Shown here: positions 11,392-22,770 of the stretch, one piece after another
Position numbering within the stretch: the first letter of the stretch is position 1
Layout: the number at the start of each line of letters is the position of its first letter
Origin: Trematomus loennbergii
Lineage: Eukaryota > Chordata > Actinopteri > Perciformes > Nototheniidae
DNA length: 64,000 nt
Assembly (NCBI GenBank): GCA_012861695.1
Contig: JAAOOA010000629.1
Location: 130,001 to 194,000 of the forward strand
Direction of reading: 5' to 3'
The notes under the pieces: generated by a model
The model's database searches: none
What the model was told of the DNA's origin: nothing
Seen by the model: the letters and a program-made list of their open reading frames with translations, nothing else
Position numbers and translations under genes: made by a program

Positions 11392-11702
11392 CTGTACGGT
11401 AGGGCTGCTCAATTAATCGTATTTTAATCGCAATTACGATTTTGGCTTGCAACGATTATGAAAACAACATAATCGAAATAAAACGATTATTATTATGTAT
11501 TATTTGTATTGGTTTTTCCGTTGAATTATACTTAAAGTTCAGGGTAATCAACTGTTAAAAACATACTGTTCACATTTTTTTTTCAATAAATGGATGTTTT
11601 CAAAGTAAATGGATAATCGTTTTTAATAATTGTGATATGAATTATTGACCCAAATAATCGAGATTATGATTTTTGCCATAATCGAGCAGCCCTACCGTAC
11701 AG
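11392..11702. mobile_element. MITE with 19-bp perfect terminal inverted repeats, in an intron
   Basis: ctgtacggtagggctgctc (11392-11410) is matched exactly by its inverse at 11684-11702, enclosing about 310 bp rich in cgattat/ataatcg words. The interior is itself largely self-complementary. The tagggctgctc end is typical of hAT-type fish MITEs. No clear 8-bp flanking duplication is visible. It lies between the Ig and transmembrane exons. Confidence 0.8.
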
Positions 11703-11870
11703 TCCTACTGTCTGGTATGAACAGGGAAAAGGGTTGGGGTTGAATGAAGATCTTAAGAAGATGTAGTTTATTGTAATATAACTGTAGAGAGGAGTCTCCA
11801 TGCTGAAGTGGGTTCAGGTCTCTGTGTGTTTGCTGACTCTTGATGTGATTCTGTCCATGTGTTCGATCAG

Positions 11871-11953
11871 ATCCAAAACCTTTTATCATCCGAGCCGTCG
11901 TCCTGCCGCTGACTCAGCTGCTGGTGATCGTCGGCCTTTACTTCTACTGCAAG
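11871..11953 (+). CDS. Transmembrane-domain exon of the upstream SRCR-family receptor
   Basis: The exon is bordered by a gatcag acceptor and a gtacgg donor, enters in phase 1 and leaves in phase 0. It reads (D)PKPFIIRAVVLPLTQLLVIVGLYFYCK. About 20 hydrophobic residues end in YFYCK, a type I membrane anchor with a juxtamembrane Cys-Lys. It follows the Ig exon and precedes the cytoplasmic exon, the usual 3' order of fish SRCR/Ig receptors. The reading is intact. Exon-level identification is strong; the parent gene's exact name is not. Confidence 0.8.
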
Positions 11954-12830
11954 GTACGGAAACATGTTGTTGTTCCACCACGGACTGAATGATGAGGGAC
12001 TGAAACATGTTGTTGTTCCACTGACTGAATGATAAGGGACTGAAACATGTTGTTGTTCCACCACTGACTGAATGATAAGGGACTGAAACATGTTGTTGTT
12101 CCACTGACTGAATGATGAGGTACTGAAACATGTTGTTGTTCCACTGACTGAATGATGAGGTACTGAAACATGTTGTTGTTCCACCACTGACTGAATGATA
12201 AGGTACTGAAACATGTTGTTGTTCCACTGACTGAATGATAAGGGACTGAAACATGTTGTTGTTCCACTGACTGAATGATAAGGGACTGAAACATGTTGTT
12301 GTTCCACCACTGACTGAATGATGAGGTACTGAAACATGTTGTTGTTCCACTGACTGAATGATAAGGGACTGAAACATGTTGTTGTTCCACTGACTGAATG
12401 ATGAGGTACTGAAACATGTTGTTGTTCCACCACTGACTGAATGATGAGGTACTGAAACATGTTGTTGTTCCACCACTGACTGAATGATGAGGTACTGAAA
12501 CATGTTGTTGTTCCACTGACTGAATGATAAGGGACTGAAACATGTTTTTGTTCCACTGACTGAATGATGAGGTACTGAAACGTGTTGTTGTTGTTCCACT
12601 GACTGAATGATAAGGTACTGAAACATGTTGTTGTTCCACTGACTGAATGATGAGGGACTGAAACATGTTGTTGTTCCACCACTGACTGAATGATGAGGTA
12701 CTGAAACATGTTGTTGTTCCACTGACTGAATGATAAGGTACTGAAACATGTTGTTGTTCCACCACTGACTGAATGATGAGGTACTGAAACATGTTGTTGT
12801 TCCACCACTGACTGAATGAAACAGTGTGTG
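11954..12830. repeat. 40/43-bp minisatellite starting at the splice donor, about 21 copies
   Basis: The unit is about gaaacatgttgttgttccac followed by tgactgaatgataagggact, 40 bp, or 43 bp where ccac is doubled to ccaccac. It fills nearly the whole intron between the membrane and cytoplasmic exons. The first unit begins inside the donor (aag/gtacggaaacatg), and about a dozen later units still carry aggtactgaaacatg. Reverse-strand frames are open only because of the repeat and are not genes. Confidence 0.95.
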
Positions 12831-12885
12831 TTATTGAACAGGAGTGATGCAGGAAGTCTCACTGTGTGCTGTCATGTCTCTCCAG

Positions 12886-12981
12886 GCCACCAGGGGGCGG
12901 AGGCCGAGCCGACAGGAGGACATTGAGCTGGATCACCTGGGTGTTCCTGCTGAAGAGGAAGGAGCTCAGGGAGCAGAGTAG
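12886..12981 (+). CDS. Last coding exon (cytoplasmic tail) of the upstream SRCR-family receptor
   Basis: After a ctctccag acceptor the phase-0 exon reads ATRGRRPSRQEDIELDHLG, then VPAEEEGAQGAE and stop (TAG at 12979-12981). The tail is short, with a basic juxtamembrane stretch and an acidic end. The DIELDHLGVPAEE block is the usual end of fish SRCR/Ig membrane receptors. No tyrosine motif is present, so direct ITAM/ITIM signalling is not suggested. The frame is intact and compatible with the membrane exon. Confidence 0.8.
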   Translation, partial: ATRGRRPSRQEDIELDHLGVPAEEEGAQGAE

Positions 12982-14640
12982 CAGCTCCAAGGAGCTCCTC
13001 TCACACACATGGGTTTATCAGCTCTTATAGCTTTTAACCAACGTTAGAAAATATAGCTTTTACTCTGAAAGTTACGGAGCCCCTAGGGGACATGGAGAAG
13101 AAGAACAAAATGTATTTGAAAAGAAAAAAAAGTATTGGGAGATCTCACAATACTTTTTAATTTTAATTTTTTCAAATAATTGTTTTTCTTCTCCTTGTCC
13201 CCTAGGGGGCTCCGTAGAAAGTCACCAGCAATGTGTGAGTGCCTCATGTTTCCTGACTTCCTGTCAGTTCAAGCCCATTTGTTCCCACTGCCCAGGCCGC
13301 TCAGGAACTAAGTTGGCCAATTAATGCCATATATTAATATTCAAATATCCTCTAAAAACAGTGTTAGAATACCCAGTGTTTGAATCTAATGTAGTGATTC
13401 CTGAGATAACAGGAGGAACGCGTTACAGCGCCACCTAGTGTTGGATTTGTAGACCTTGAGCACAACAAGTTTTTTTTATATTCAATCAACAAATGAGACA
13501 AAGTAGAGTTTTAAAATGTTACGTTTTTCACAACAATTCATTGATCAGCGAGATAGGATATTTGATCCCCTTGTGGGTCACATGGGTCATTTCAGCAGCA
13601 GGACCAGATTTAGCTGAACAATATACAAATAGGAATTGAACAAAAGCAAATAGTCCATACACTTCTTATTTCATAACAATACTGATGTTTTTTTTTATTG
13701 AAAAAATGTTATTTCAGAAGAAGGTAGCTTGATTTTGGTCTGAAGAGATTGTTTGTAAAAAAAAAAGAAGCTTTTTTAGAGAAATCTGATTATATTTGTA
13801 ATTTCCCAAAATGTATAAGATTTTAACTTTTCTTTCATTTTCTTACGTTACATTTCTTACGTTACATCATTTCTTATATGGTATTTTTTATGGTATTGTC
13901 TGTATGGTGTAGTAATTTAGCTGTTTTGAAGAACTCCACCTATTGGAGAGCATTCCCAAATTCGTAAGATATTAAATACTAACATGTTGTAATTAAAAAT
14001 GTACATCATGTTATAGAAGTTTCCTTTTTAAAAGGTAATGTGCTTTGTTATGTGATCAAGATGTGCTTGTTTTTGTATTATTGAGGATTGTACTTATTTC
14101 ACAAGATGATCAATAATATGTAATCATTACTTTTTGAACTTTAATGAAACATTAACATTTCTTTTGAATTTCACTTTTTTCAAAGAATTCAGATTATTTT
14201 TGTGATTTAGGATTTTCCCAAATTCAGGAGACTAATTATTTCTTACTTAAAATGTTAACATTGTCTGTAAACAAGTGTTGTGATTTTGGAACCGAGAAAT
14301 GTTTTTGCTTCATAAGAATTTTGATTGATTTTGTTGTTTTTTGCATTTATGAAGAATTTAGCTTTCGCCTATTAAGGTTTTTAGATGTGGCTTTTTTTTA
14401 ACAAATGTTGTATTTGAAGATTTTTCATGATTTTGCTTAAATCTTGCATCACAAATTCTACTTGATTTTAGAATGAAGAGTTTTGACCGATTTCGTTTCC
14501 ATGAGATTACGATGAAGCAAATCGTCTTAATTTCTGAACACAGCAGAATCCTCCAGAAACCATGACGATGTTCAACATCACTGTAATAAATGCTGTCATT
14601 TGCTATGTACCAAAAAAATAATAAAACTTCTTTAATAATC
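12982..14640 (+). other. 3' UTR of the upstream SRCR-family gene
   Basis: This AT-rich region has no coding frame and follows the TAG. Candidate polyadenylation signals AATAAA lie at 14585-14590 and 14620-14625. A self-complementary pair (gtttctacggagcccc-type words near 13072-13095 and 13195-13217) could fold within the UTR. The end is inferred from the signals only. Confidence 0.55.
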
Positions 14641-14904
14641 CATGAAACTCTGAGAGTGAGTTGATTTTAAAAGTGTTTCTCCTGGTTGGAAAATGATGTG
14701 TTTGCTTTGTTTCTGTGTTAGAACTAAACCTCAAGGCTTTAGTTATAACAGATTAGTATTAAAATCATCTCTGTGTCAAACAAACGTTTCTGATTCTTAC
14801 ACATTTAGTTCAGCAGAATAATCTCCACATGTTATAGACAGAGTCAGTATTTTAGCACTTTCTGTTCCCTCTTCAATGGTTTTTGAATGTGTTTTTGGTT
14901 GTTA

Positions 14905-15430
14905 GCATGAACTTAGCTTAGCGGTGGTGACGTAAAGTCATGTGACCGTGCTGTAGTTCGTTTATAGCCCAAAATTAGCCTCCTTTAGCTTAGCGGTGGT
15001 ATCGTGAAGTCATGTGACCGTGCTGTAGTTCCTTTATAGCCCAACATTAGCCACCTTTAACTTAGCGGTGGTGACGTGAAGTCATGTGACCGTGCTGTAG
15101 TTCCTTTATAGCCCAACATTAGCCACCTTTAGCTTAGCGGTGGTGACGTGAAGTCATGTGACCGTGCTGTAGTTCCTTTGTATCCCAACATTAGCCGCCT
15201 TTAGCTTAGCGGTGGTGACGTGAAGTCATGTGACCGTGCTGTAGTTCCTTTATAGCCCAACATTAGCCTCCTTTAGCTTAGCGTTGGTGACGTGAAGTCA
15301 TGTGACCGTGCTGTAGTTCCTTTATAGCCCAACATTAGCCACCTTTAGCTTAGCGGTGGTGATGTGAAGTCATGTGACCGTGCTGTAGTTCATTTATAGC
15401 CCAACATTAGCCTTACTTCCTTTATAGCCT
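14905..15430. repeat. 72-bp minisatellite, about seven copies
   Basis: The unit reads about cttagcggtggtgacgtgaa, then gtcatgtgaccgtgctgtag, then ttcctttatagcccaacatt and agccaccttt. Copies differ by a few substitutions (gtgatg, gttggtg, ccgcc). It lies about 270 bp past the inferred polyadenylation site. Confidence 0.95.
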
Positions 15431-16204
15431 AAGTAAGCTTTTTGTGGAGGGAAACAGGAAGATAATATAAATAAATCTTCGCTGCACTATCCTCTTGTAA
15501 GTTGCTTAGTGAAATAACATTTGATGATACCATTTAAAATGATTAGATTCTTCCTCCACTGGTCAATATGTTAAATTTGTCCCAAATGAACAACAGTGCG
15601 AGCCACTTTATCAATGATTAAAGCAACAAATGACCCGACAGCCCTGCTAATGAGGCTGGTTTTCATTACCACCAAATTAGGTTTTAGTAGTTTGTTAAGT
15701 ATGATAAATGGACAGAGCCCATTGGTGATTACCTGTGTAATGAGATCATGTGTTTTCACTGACTTCCTGCCCTCTGTAGGACGATGTTCACCACAAAGAG
15801 AGAGGACAAAAGGGCACGTTGTTCCCTCTGGACTTTCCTCTGTCATCCTTACATCATCTGGTGAAAGACTTTTGTTGTTGTGATTCTTATAGAAAAGTTG
15901 TCTGTTCTGCAGTCGGAGAGAAATGCATTGTGATGGAGAGGAAGGTCATTGAGAGGAAGTCTTCATTTCTGACAGCCTATGTGAAGGAAAACCTTGCATT
16001 GTGTGAAATAAAGGGTGAAAGAAGAAGCTGGTGGAGTTTAAAATGTGGAATTACTTGAAAAAAGGTCAATTATTCGATTAGTTGACTGTGAAGTTTCTAT
16101 TGAATAGATTTTATAAGGAGATTTTAATTAAAAAGAAGGCTAACTATGGCTCTTTAAGTAATGTAGTGAAGTGAACAGTCCACTATTTGTCTCTAAGACG
16201 TAAT
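15431..16204. other. Unique intergenic sequence; possible conserved noncoding block at 15595-15770
   Basis: I see no credible gene. The part at 15595-15770 is non-repetitive and dense in ATTA/TAAT-type words (gctaatgagg, cattaccacc, aaattagg, gtgtaatgag), unlike the surrounding degenerate repeats. The open frames across it are short and lack splice logic. A conserved noncoding element is only a guess. Confidence 0.3.
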
Positions 16205-16653
16205 GGAGTACAAGCAATGGTGTAAAGTACATTTACTCAAGTATTGTACTTAAGTAGAAAGATGGAGGTATTTGTACTTTGCCTGAGTATTTTCACATTA
16301 CTTCCAGTACATTTTAGAAGCTAATATTGTACTTTCTACTCCACTACATTTATTTAACAAAATTAGTTACTACACATATTCAGGTTATGAGTTTATACCA
16401 AATATACATCTACTAATACATAAATATGATATATAATTATAGGATAAGATATCGAGCAGCTTATTAAGTCATTCAATTACTGTAGCTCCACCTTTACCAG
16501 CTGTGAATCATAACAAACCAGTACTTTATTGGACATTACACACAATGAGTACTTTTACTTTTGGTATTTTTCTGTATTTGTTTATGCCAATACTTTTGTA
16601 CTTTTACTTGAGTACATTTTGAATGCAGGACTTTTACTGTAACAGAGTATTCC
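16205..16653. mobile_element. Degenerate fish DNA-transposon-like repeat (ACTCAAGTA type)
   Basis: The stretch opens with gtaaagtacatttactcaag and has the tactccactacattta word. It runs into the terminal words acagagtattcctacactct, which recur at 18158. Such ends belong to a common non-autonomous fish element; its class is not certain from this copy. Confidence 0.5.
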
Positions 16654-17010
16654 TACACTCTGGTACTTCTACTTTTACTAAAGTACAAGATCTGAGTAAT
16701 TCTACTTTTACTCAATTACAAGATCTGAGTACTTCTACTTTTACTCAAGTACAAGATCTGAGTACTTCTACTTCTACTCAAGTACAAGATCTGAGTACTT
16801 CTACTTTTACTCAAGTACAAGATCTGAGTACTTCTACTTTGACTCAAGTACAAGATCTGAGTACTTCTACTTTTACTCAAGTACAAGATCTGAGTACTTT
16901 CACTTTTACTAAAGTACAAGATCTGAGTACTTCTACTTTTACTAAAGTACAAGATTTGAGTACTTTCACTTTTACTAAAGTATAAGATCTGAGTACTTCT
17001 ACTTTTACTC
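16654..17010. repeat. 33-bp minisatellite, array 1, about ten copies
   Basis: The unit is gtacttctacttttactc followed by aagtacaagatctga. Because the period is a multiple of three, long frames of an 11-residue repeat are open on both strands; these are repeat artefacts. The array grows out of the terminal region of the preceding DNA element. Confidence 0.95.
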
Positions 17011-18157
17011 TTTTTTTTTTACTGAATAGCTTAAGATTTTAGTTCATTTTAAGACGACACTATGGATTCTATGAAAAATTGCAATGGTAATTTTACTAAG
17101 ATTAAATAAATTGAATTGGAAGTTCACTCGATCATAATTTTTTTGTAGTTTGGGCATCAGTCCAAGTTATGTGAAATGTAATTAGTGAATGTGTAAAAGC
17201 ACCATTTGTCTGAAATGCTCGTATGTTTCCCAACAAGAGACACCCTAATTAGTGAGTTAGTAATGAACTCCTGGTGTAAGCAAACTAAAGAGCGTTGTCA
17301 CTTGACTCAATTAACGTGTAATTGAGACTGAGCGCTCCATCATTAGCACATAATTAGGGATTTATACACCCCATATTTACAGTTTAAAGAGATTAGCCTG
17401 ACAATAAATGTCCCAGAGGGGTTATCTTCACAGAGAGGCACAGACTGCATTAAACTGATCAACTGTCAAAGGAAATGTATTCTGCGGAGACGGAGCCAAG
17501 GTCTTGTTTACAAGACTGGAAAATTATTTAGTGAACCGACCCTGACATAAGACACCTCCTAACTGAGGGGAGACACTTTAATCAAAACCTGTGTACTTTA
17601 TAGAGTATTTCCAAGTCCAAAAGGTGGCAAAGATGACTGGGAACAATAGTCTGGTATCATGCCTTTAAATTAAGGTAGATCGTATTATATGGTAGGAAAT
17701 TGATCTTTAAATGCAGAAAGGTGCAGGAATGAGTTCTAAATACAGTCATCAGCAGCCTCGCCTTCAGAGAGACTTCTTCTTCTGTCCTCTGTCCTCCGGG
17801 CGGAGATGCACTTTTGTCAGTCAAACGCCAGCTGATTGGGAAGATGTTTGCATAAGACGCACATCAGGGTTGGTGTGGAGGAGGAACACTGAAGCCTGCA
17901 AACAGATTCATGCACACCTTCTTCTCTGGAAAGAAGAGAGTATTTGGGGAAAGAGAGGAACACTTGGTAGAGTTCAGTCAGTCCTGGAAAGTATGCAAGG
18001 ACATTTTCTTAAAAATAACAACAGCTTTAACGAATAAGGAAACTTTCTAAATAAAAACATCTTCGGAAAAGTCTGGGCATTATTATAAAAATATGGCCTC
18101 ACTTGTCTTTGTAAGGTCGGAGATGTTTTTAGACGTGAACAAGTAAAAAAATAATGA
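17011..18157. other. Unique segment between two copies of the 33-bp array; no gene seen
   Basis: About 1.1 kb of non-repetitive sequence. 17225-17480 is AT-rich with several TAAT/ATTA words (attaacgtgtaattgag, cattagcacataattaggg) and could be conserved noncoding DNA. The 108-residue frame at 17711-18037 has no recognisable domain or splice context and is not called. Confidence 0.4.
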
Positions 18158-18345
18158 CAGAGTATTCCTACACTCTGGTACTTCTACTTTTACTAAAATA
18201 CAAGATCTGAGTACTTCTACTTTTACTAAAGTACAAGATCTGAGTACTTCTACTTTTACTAAAGTACAAGATCTGAGTACTTCTACTTTTACTCAAGTAC
18301 AAGATCTGAGTATTTACTCAAGTACATGATCTGAGTACTTCTACC
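18158..18345. repeat. 33-bp minisatellite, array 2, about five copies
   Basis: It starts with the same leader word as array 1 (acagagtattcctacactct) and repeats the same 33-bp unit, ending in a shortened copy. It is therefore a second copy of the same element end. Confidence 0.9.
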
Positions 18346-18429
18346 CCCTCTGACTGAAGTGTACATTTAATATACTTTCATGGAGTATTACCATGTTAAG
18401 CTTCTTTAATCTTCCACTCCTTTTCAGGT

Positions 18430-19438
18430 CAGACAGAAATATAGTGTTTGTCTCCACTACATTCATTTGTCAGCTAGAGGTACTAATTACTAACCCTAAC
18501 TACATTCATCTGTCAGCTAGAGGTACTAATTACTAACCCTAACTACATTCATCTGCCAGCTAGAGGTACTAATTACTAACCCTAACTGCATTCAACTGTC
18601 AGCTAGAGATACTAATTACTAACCCTAACTACATTCAACTGTCAGCTAGAGGTACTAATTACTAACCCTAACTACATTCATCTGTCAGCTAGAGGTACTA
18701 ATTACTAACCCTAACTACATTCATCTGTCAGCTAGAGGTACTAATTACTAACCCTAACTACATTCATCTGCCAGCTAGAGGTATTAATTACTAACCCTAA
18801 CTGCATTCATCTGTCAGCTAGAGGTACTAATTACTAACCCTAACTACATTCAACTGTCAGCTAGAGGTACTAATTACTAACCCTAACTACATTCATCTGC
18901 CAGCTAGAGGTATTAATTACTAACCCTAACTGCATTCATCTATCAGCTAGAGGTACTAATTACTAACCCTAACTACATCCATCTGTCAGCTAGAGGTACT
19001 AATTACTAACCCTAACTACATTCAACTGTCAGCTAGAGGTACTGATTACTAACCCTAACTGCATTCATCTATCAGCTAGAGGTACTAATTACTAACCCTA
19101 ACTACATTCATCTGCCAGCTAGAGGTATTAATTACTAACCCTAACTGCATTCATCTATCAGCTAGAGGTACTAATTACTAACCCTAACTACATTCATCTG
19201 CCAGCTAGAGGTACTAATTACTAACCCTAACTGCATTCATCTATCAGCTAGAGGTACTAATTACTAACCCTAACTACATCCATCTGTCAGCTAGAGATAC
19301 TAATTACTAACCCTAACTACATCCATCTGTCAGCTAGAGGTACTAATTACTAACCCTAACTACATTCATCTGTCAGCTAGAGGTACTAATTACTAACCCT
19401 AACTACATTCATCTGTCAGCTAGAGGTACTAATTACGC
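18430..19438. repeat. 43-bp minisatellite with telomere-like core, about 23 copies
   Basis: The unit is aactacattcatctgtcagc, then tagaggtactaattactaac, then cct. Every junction contains ctaaccctaac, a one-and-a-half-copy telomere-like word. Variants (gcattcaact, ccatctgtc, ttaatt) recur in blocks such as the gccagctagaggtatta/gcattcatctatcagc pair, showing higher-order amplification. Confidence 0.95.
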
Positions 19439-19648
19439 CTAACACCTAATAAATGATGATATGTTGATGAAGATGAAGTTAGGCTTTAATCCCAAATACA
19501 CTTTGACTCTGTGAGGGTCTTTCTTTTGTCTTAGGTAATATTATAATGTGTTTAAATTAGTCTCAAATGTTCCACAGTCGACATGCGGTCCTAATATGGT
19601 CTTATCAAAGTTAAAAATAATCATAGAAAAACATGCAGAAAAGCTCAT

Positions 19649-19816
<168 letters not shown>

Positions 19817-20779
19817 ACATGCAGCGTATTGCACAACTGAGACACTCTCTAAGGACACACTCACATTTCTTATGGAGGCAGGAAGTGTTTCAAAGGATTG
19901 AGTTTACTTTCATACGGTTTTCTCAGAGGTCAGACTCTGCATGCTCTTTATGGGAAGGATCAGAGAATGTTGAGTTAGTTCCTGAGAACAGAGTGACAGC
20001 AGGGACTGATCCCCCCCCATCACTTCCTGGTGACAGCTGAGATCTGACAGAGAGATAGCAACATGCTAACTGCGCTCTCTGATGTCTCAATCACTCCCTC
20101 AGTAAACACACACTGTTCACAGGACTCTGACACGTACACACAATCATCATATAGGCTTCAACATGTCATGCTATATACAGGTTAAGAATACCAGTGTGCT
20201 GCATCATTCTATATTTACACGCTTTGCACATATGTATCTACAGTGGGGGGTGCTGTACCTTCTAGAGCCCCCTGAGAGTGTTCCTGGTTATCTGAGTTCA
20301 CTTTAACCCTTGGATGGCGTTCATATCGTTGTTATTCAGCCGGTGTTCGGGGGTCTGGAGTCCCGCTGAGCTACTGGCTTTGTAAATGAACACAACCAAA
20401 CAATTGGATGTAAACATACTCAACAGATGTTCCCTTTATCCAAACTACAAGCCGTAAAAGCAGCTTATAAGGTTCATATTTGCCCTTTACCTTTGTTGGA
20501 TCACAATTATAAATAAAAACCATATTTGTTTTATTTTAAAATGCAATTGAACAACATTTTCTTTTAATTATATCACGATATGACAAATGTACAAATAAAG
20601 GGTTTTTCTCAAGTATTTTTTTAAAGCATTTACAACATAGATGTGAGTCTACACAACACTTCAGCCCCGTTAACACCAGTGGCGAACCGTGTCTATCACA
20701 ACTGGACCTTCTGTAGACCCACAACCGCCGCCACCGCCCCCCCACGCCGTTATAATGTCCGTCTTTTCACTGAATTGTC

Positions 20780-21060
20780 GTCTTGAAAAGGTACTGACAA
20801 CAATTTGTAAGCGATTTGTAATCTGTTCTAGAAAAACGATGTGATTTTGGATATTTGTGGAGTTAGGTGGTCCGCGAGTGTTTTTTTATTGGTTAAGTGG
20901 TCCTTGGTATGAAAAAGTTTGAGAAACACTGCTCTAGATCAGGGGAGGGGAACCTTCGGCCTCCGGGCCGTATACGGCCCGCCAGACCATTTGGTACGGC
21001 CCTCGAGGTAATTTATAAACACACGCAAAACTTTTTTAAGAAATCTAGACCGCAAAAGAA
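20780..21060. mobile_element. Two abutting hAT-like element ends
   Basis: A stretch ending in aaaaagtttgagaaacactg (about 20933) has the form of one hAT element end. From about 20941 a second starts with caggggaggggaaccttcgg, followed by the ggccgtatacggcccgc word typical of hAT ends. The far ends of neither were located, and 21060-22030 shows no further recognisable feature. The call rests on end sequence only. Confidence 0.45.
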
Positions 21061-22071
21061 TTAAACAAGTGAGTGCCTGTTTTTCCTAGTCATACCTCCC
21101 TCCGACACAGCCACCAGCAGCCCATGCACCATCACCCCCACCTACACAGCAGCCAGACCCACTGTCTTGGAAGACAGACAAAGACCATGACACTGCTCCC
21201 CCTGTCTTTACATTTATAATGAATAGTTGGTTGAAAAAGTTCTGATATTGGAAATGTTAACATAAATAGTTGGTTGAAAAAAAAGTTTGAATGCTCAATT
21301 TGTATTTGTACACATCACATGAACCTTGGTATGGAATATGAAGTCATTATTCAGTCCTGATGTAACTTTTCTGTGGTGAAAGTAGAGTGAGAGAACAATT
21401 TTACTCCAAATTATAATTTACACATTTTCATTTTAGACATGAACAACACATTTATATAGGCCTATAGTGTAATTCATATATTTCACTACTTTTGTGAACC
21501 AAAGACTTTGGAAAACCAAATCTGAAACACCAAAAAAAATGGATGACATGAGTAAATCTGTGTTTCACAAGCGTTTTGAAGTTTTCCAAAAATCGGATTT
21601 CTAAGCTAAGTATCTCATAAAACAGTGCTCTAAGGTGAGTGACTTTGCATTTCTAGCAAGACCAGAGACTGTACTGAACATTTTGACATGTAACACCATG
21701 CCATGTTATAAGAAGTACATTTAAAAGTTGATTTAAGGAGACATCTAAAATTGAGAAAATACCCTTCACTTCACACTCCAGAGGGTTAAGGAAAAGGGTA
21801 AGGCGATTTTATTTCAAAAGACAATGAAGGCAGGTTATATTGATATATTGATTGATATATTTATTATATTCAAAGGCTAATTAATACTTAGTCCCCTGAA
21901 TCTGGAATAATGTACAATTCACAGCACAGCCTCACAATGTCAGGAACTTTTCATCTACAGATTGCTTTGTTCTGGCTTTAGTCTTCACTGATTGGTTGAA
22001 GAAACTTTGAATTGATTGGCTATGGAAATCAGAAGGAGGGGCTCATTATCATACAAAAAACCGCGCGAATA

Positions 22072-22165
22072 TTCACACGTATGTTCGCGTGTATGTTCGC
22101 ACGTATTTTCGCGTGTATACTCGCGCGTATGTTCGCGCGTATATTCGCCCGTATTTTCGCGGAGG
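22072..22165. repeat. CpG-rich 12-bp minisatellite
   Basis: The approximate unit gtatgttcgcgc is repeated about eight times (cgtatgttcgcgtgtatg...), with related words continuing to about 22230. It is unusually rich in CG within AT-rich surroundings. Both strands read open because of the 12-bp period. Confidence 0.85.
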
Positions 22166-22295
22166 TCCTATAGTCGCGCGTAAATACGGCCGTTTTTACA
22201 AAAAAATGGGCCGAAATATACGCGCGTATTATGGCACTTTTGGCTTTGGGCTCCGTGTTACAAGACGGGTCAGGGGGTTTGGCGGCACTCTGTGT

Positions 22296-22340
22296 ACACA
22301 CGGTACACACGGTACACACGGTACACACACACACACACCG
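22296..22340. repeat. Short cacggtaca tandem repeat and (CA)n
   Basis: Four copies of the 9-bp unit cacggtaca run into a short CA tract. Confidence 0.85.
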
Positions 22341-22360
22341 CTGCAGACTCTCTGCATGGA

Positions 22361-22770
22361 GGAGCAGCGGAGTCAAATATTCATGGGGTGGCAAGAGGGT
22401 GGCAGGAGATTTTGAGGGGTGGCATCCCCTGGCAGAAGTATATGCTGATTTAATCGCAGTCAATGTTAACTTGGAAAGCCACAATATTAATATTTTAACT
22501 CAATAACATTAGGTGACATTATTGTGGCACATCAGTAAAGCCTTAAATATAAATATATAAGGTGGCAGAAATAATTGAATGAATTTTAACTGAATAATAA
22601 CTGAATGAGTTTGTTTCAGTCTTAGACCAGCATGGGTACCAAATCTATGCAGACTGCTGCAATAAGTACATTCATTAACTGTCTCATCGATGTTTGTCTG
22701 AATGAATATGATACTATTAACAATCATATTATTCCTATCAGCTGTCAATCACTGTTATGATTCACATATT
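22361..22770 (+). mobile_element. Dispersed repeat, inverted partner of 47110-47520
   Basis: The sequence from ggggtggcaagagggtggca through the words ttaacttggaaagcc, tgtctcatcgatgtttgtc and cctatcagctgtcaatcac is present in reverse orientation at 47110-47520 with high identity. The ggtggca-rich end suggests a hAT-like element end. No transposase reading is visible. Confidence 0.75.

Noticed and set aside
11867..12862. 331-residue minus-strand frame rich in FSQWNNNMFQ-type words
   Set aside because: It is the 40/43-bp intron minisatellite read in reverse. All three frames are open for the same reason.
12982..14640. A host gene on the minus strand in the 3' UTR region
   Set aside because: No frame or splice-bounded exon is visible. 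AT-rich UTR with polyadenylation signals explains it.
14905..15430. CRISPR-like regular repeats
   Set aside because: This is eukaryotic DNA, and the units are contiguous with no unique spacers and no associated genes. The same applies to the 33-, 40- and 43-bp arrays.
17711..18037. A 108-residue unique frame
   Set aside because: No recognisable domain, no promoter or splice context, and it lies between copies of a satellite.
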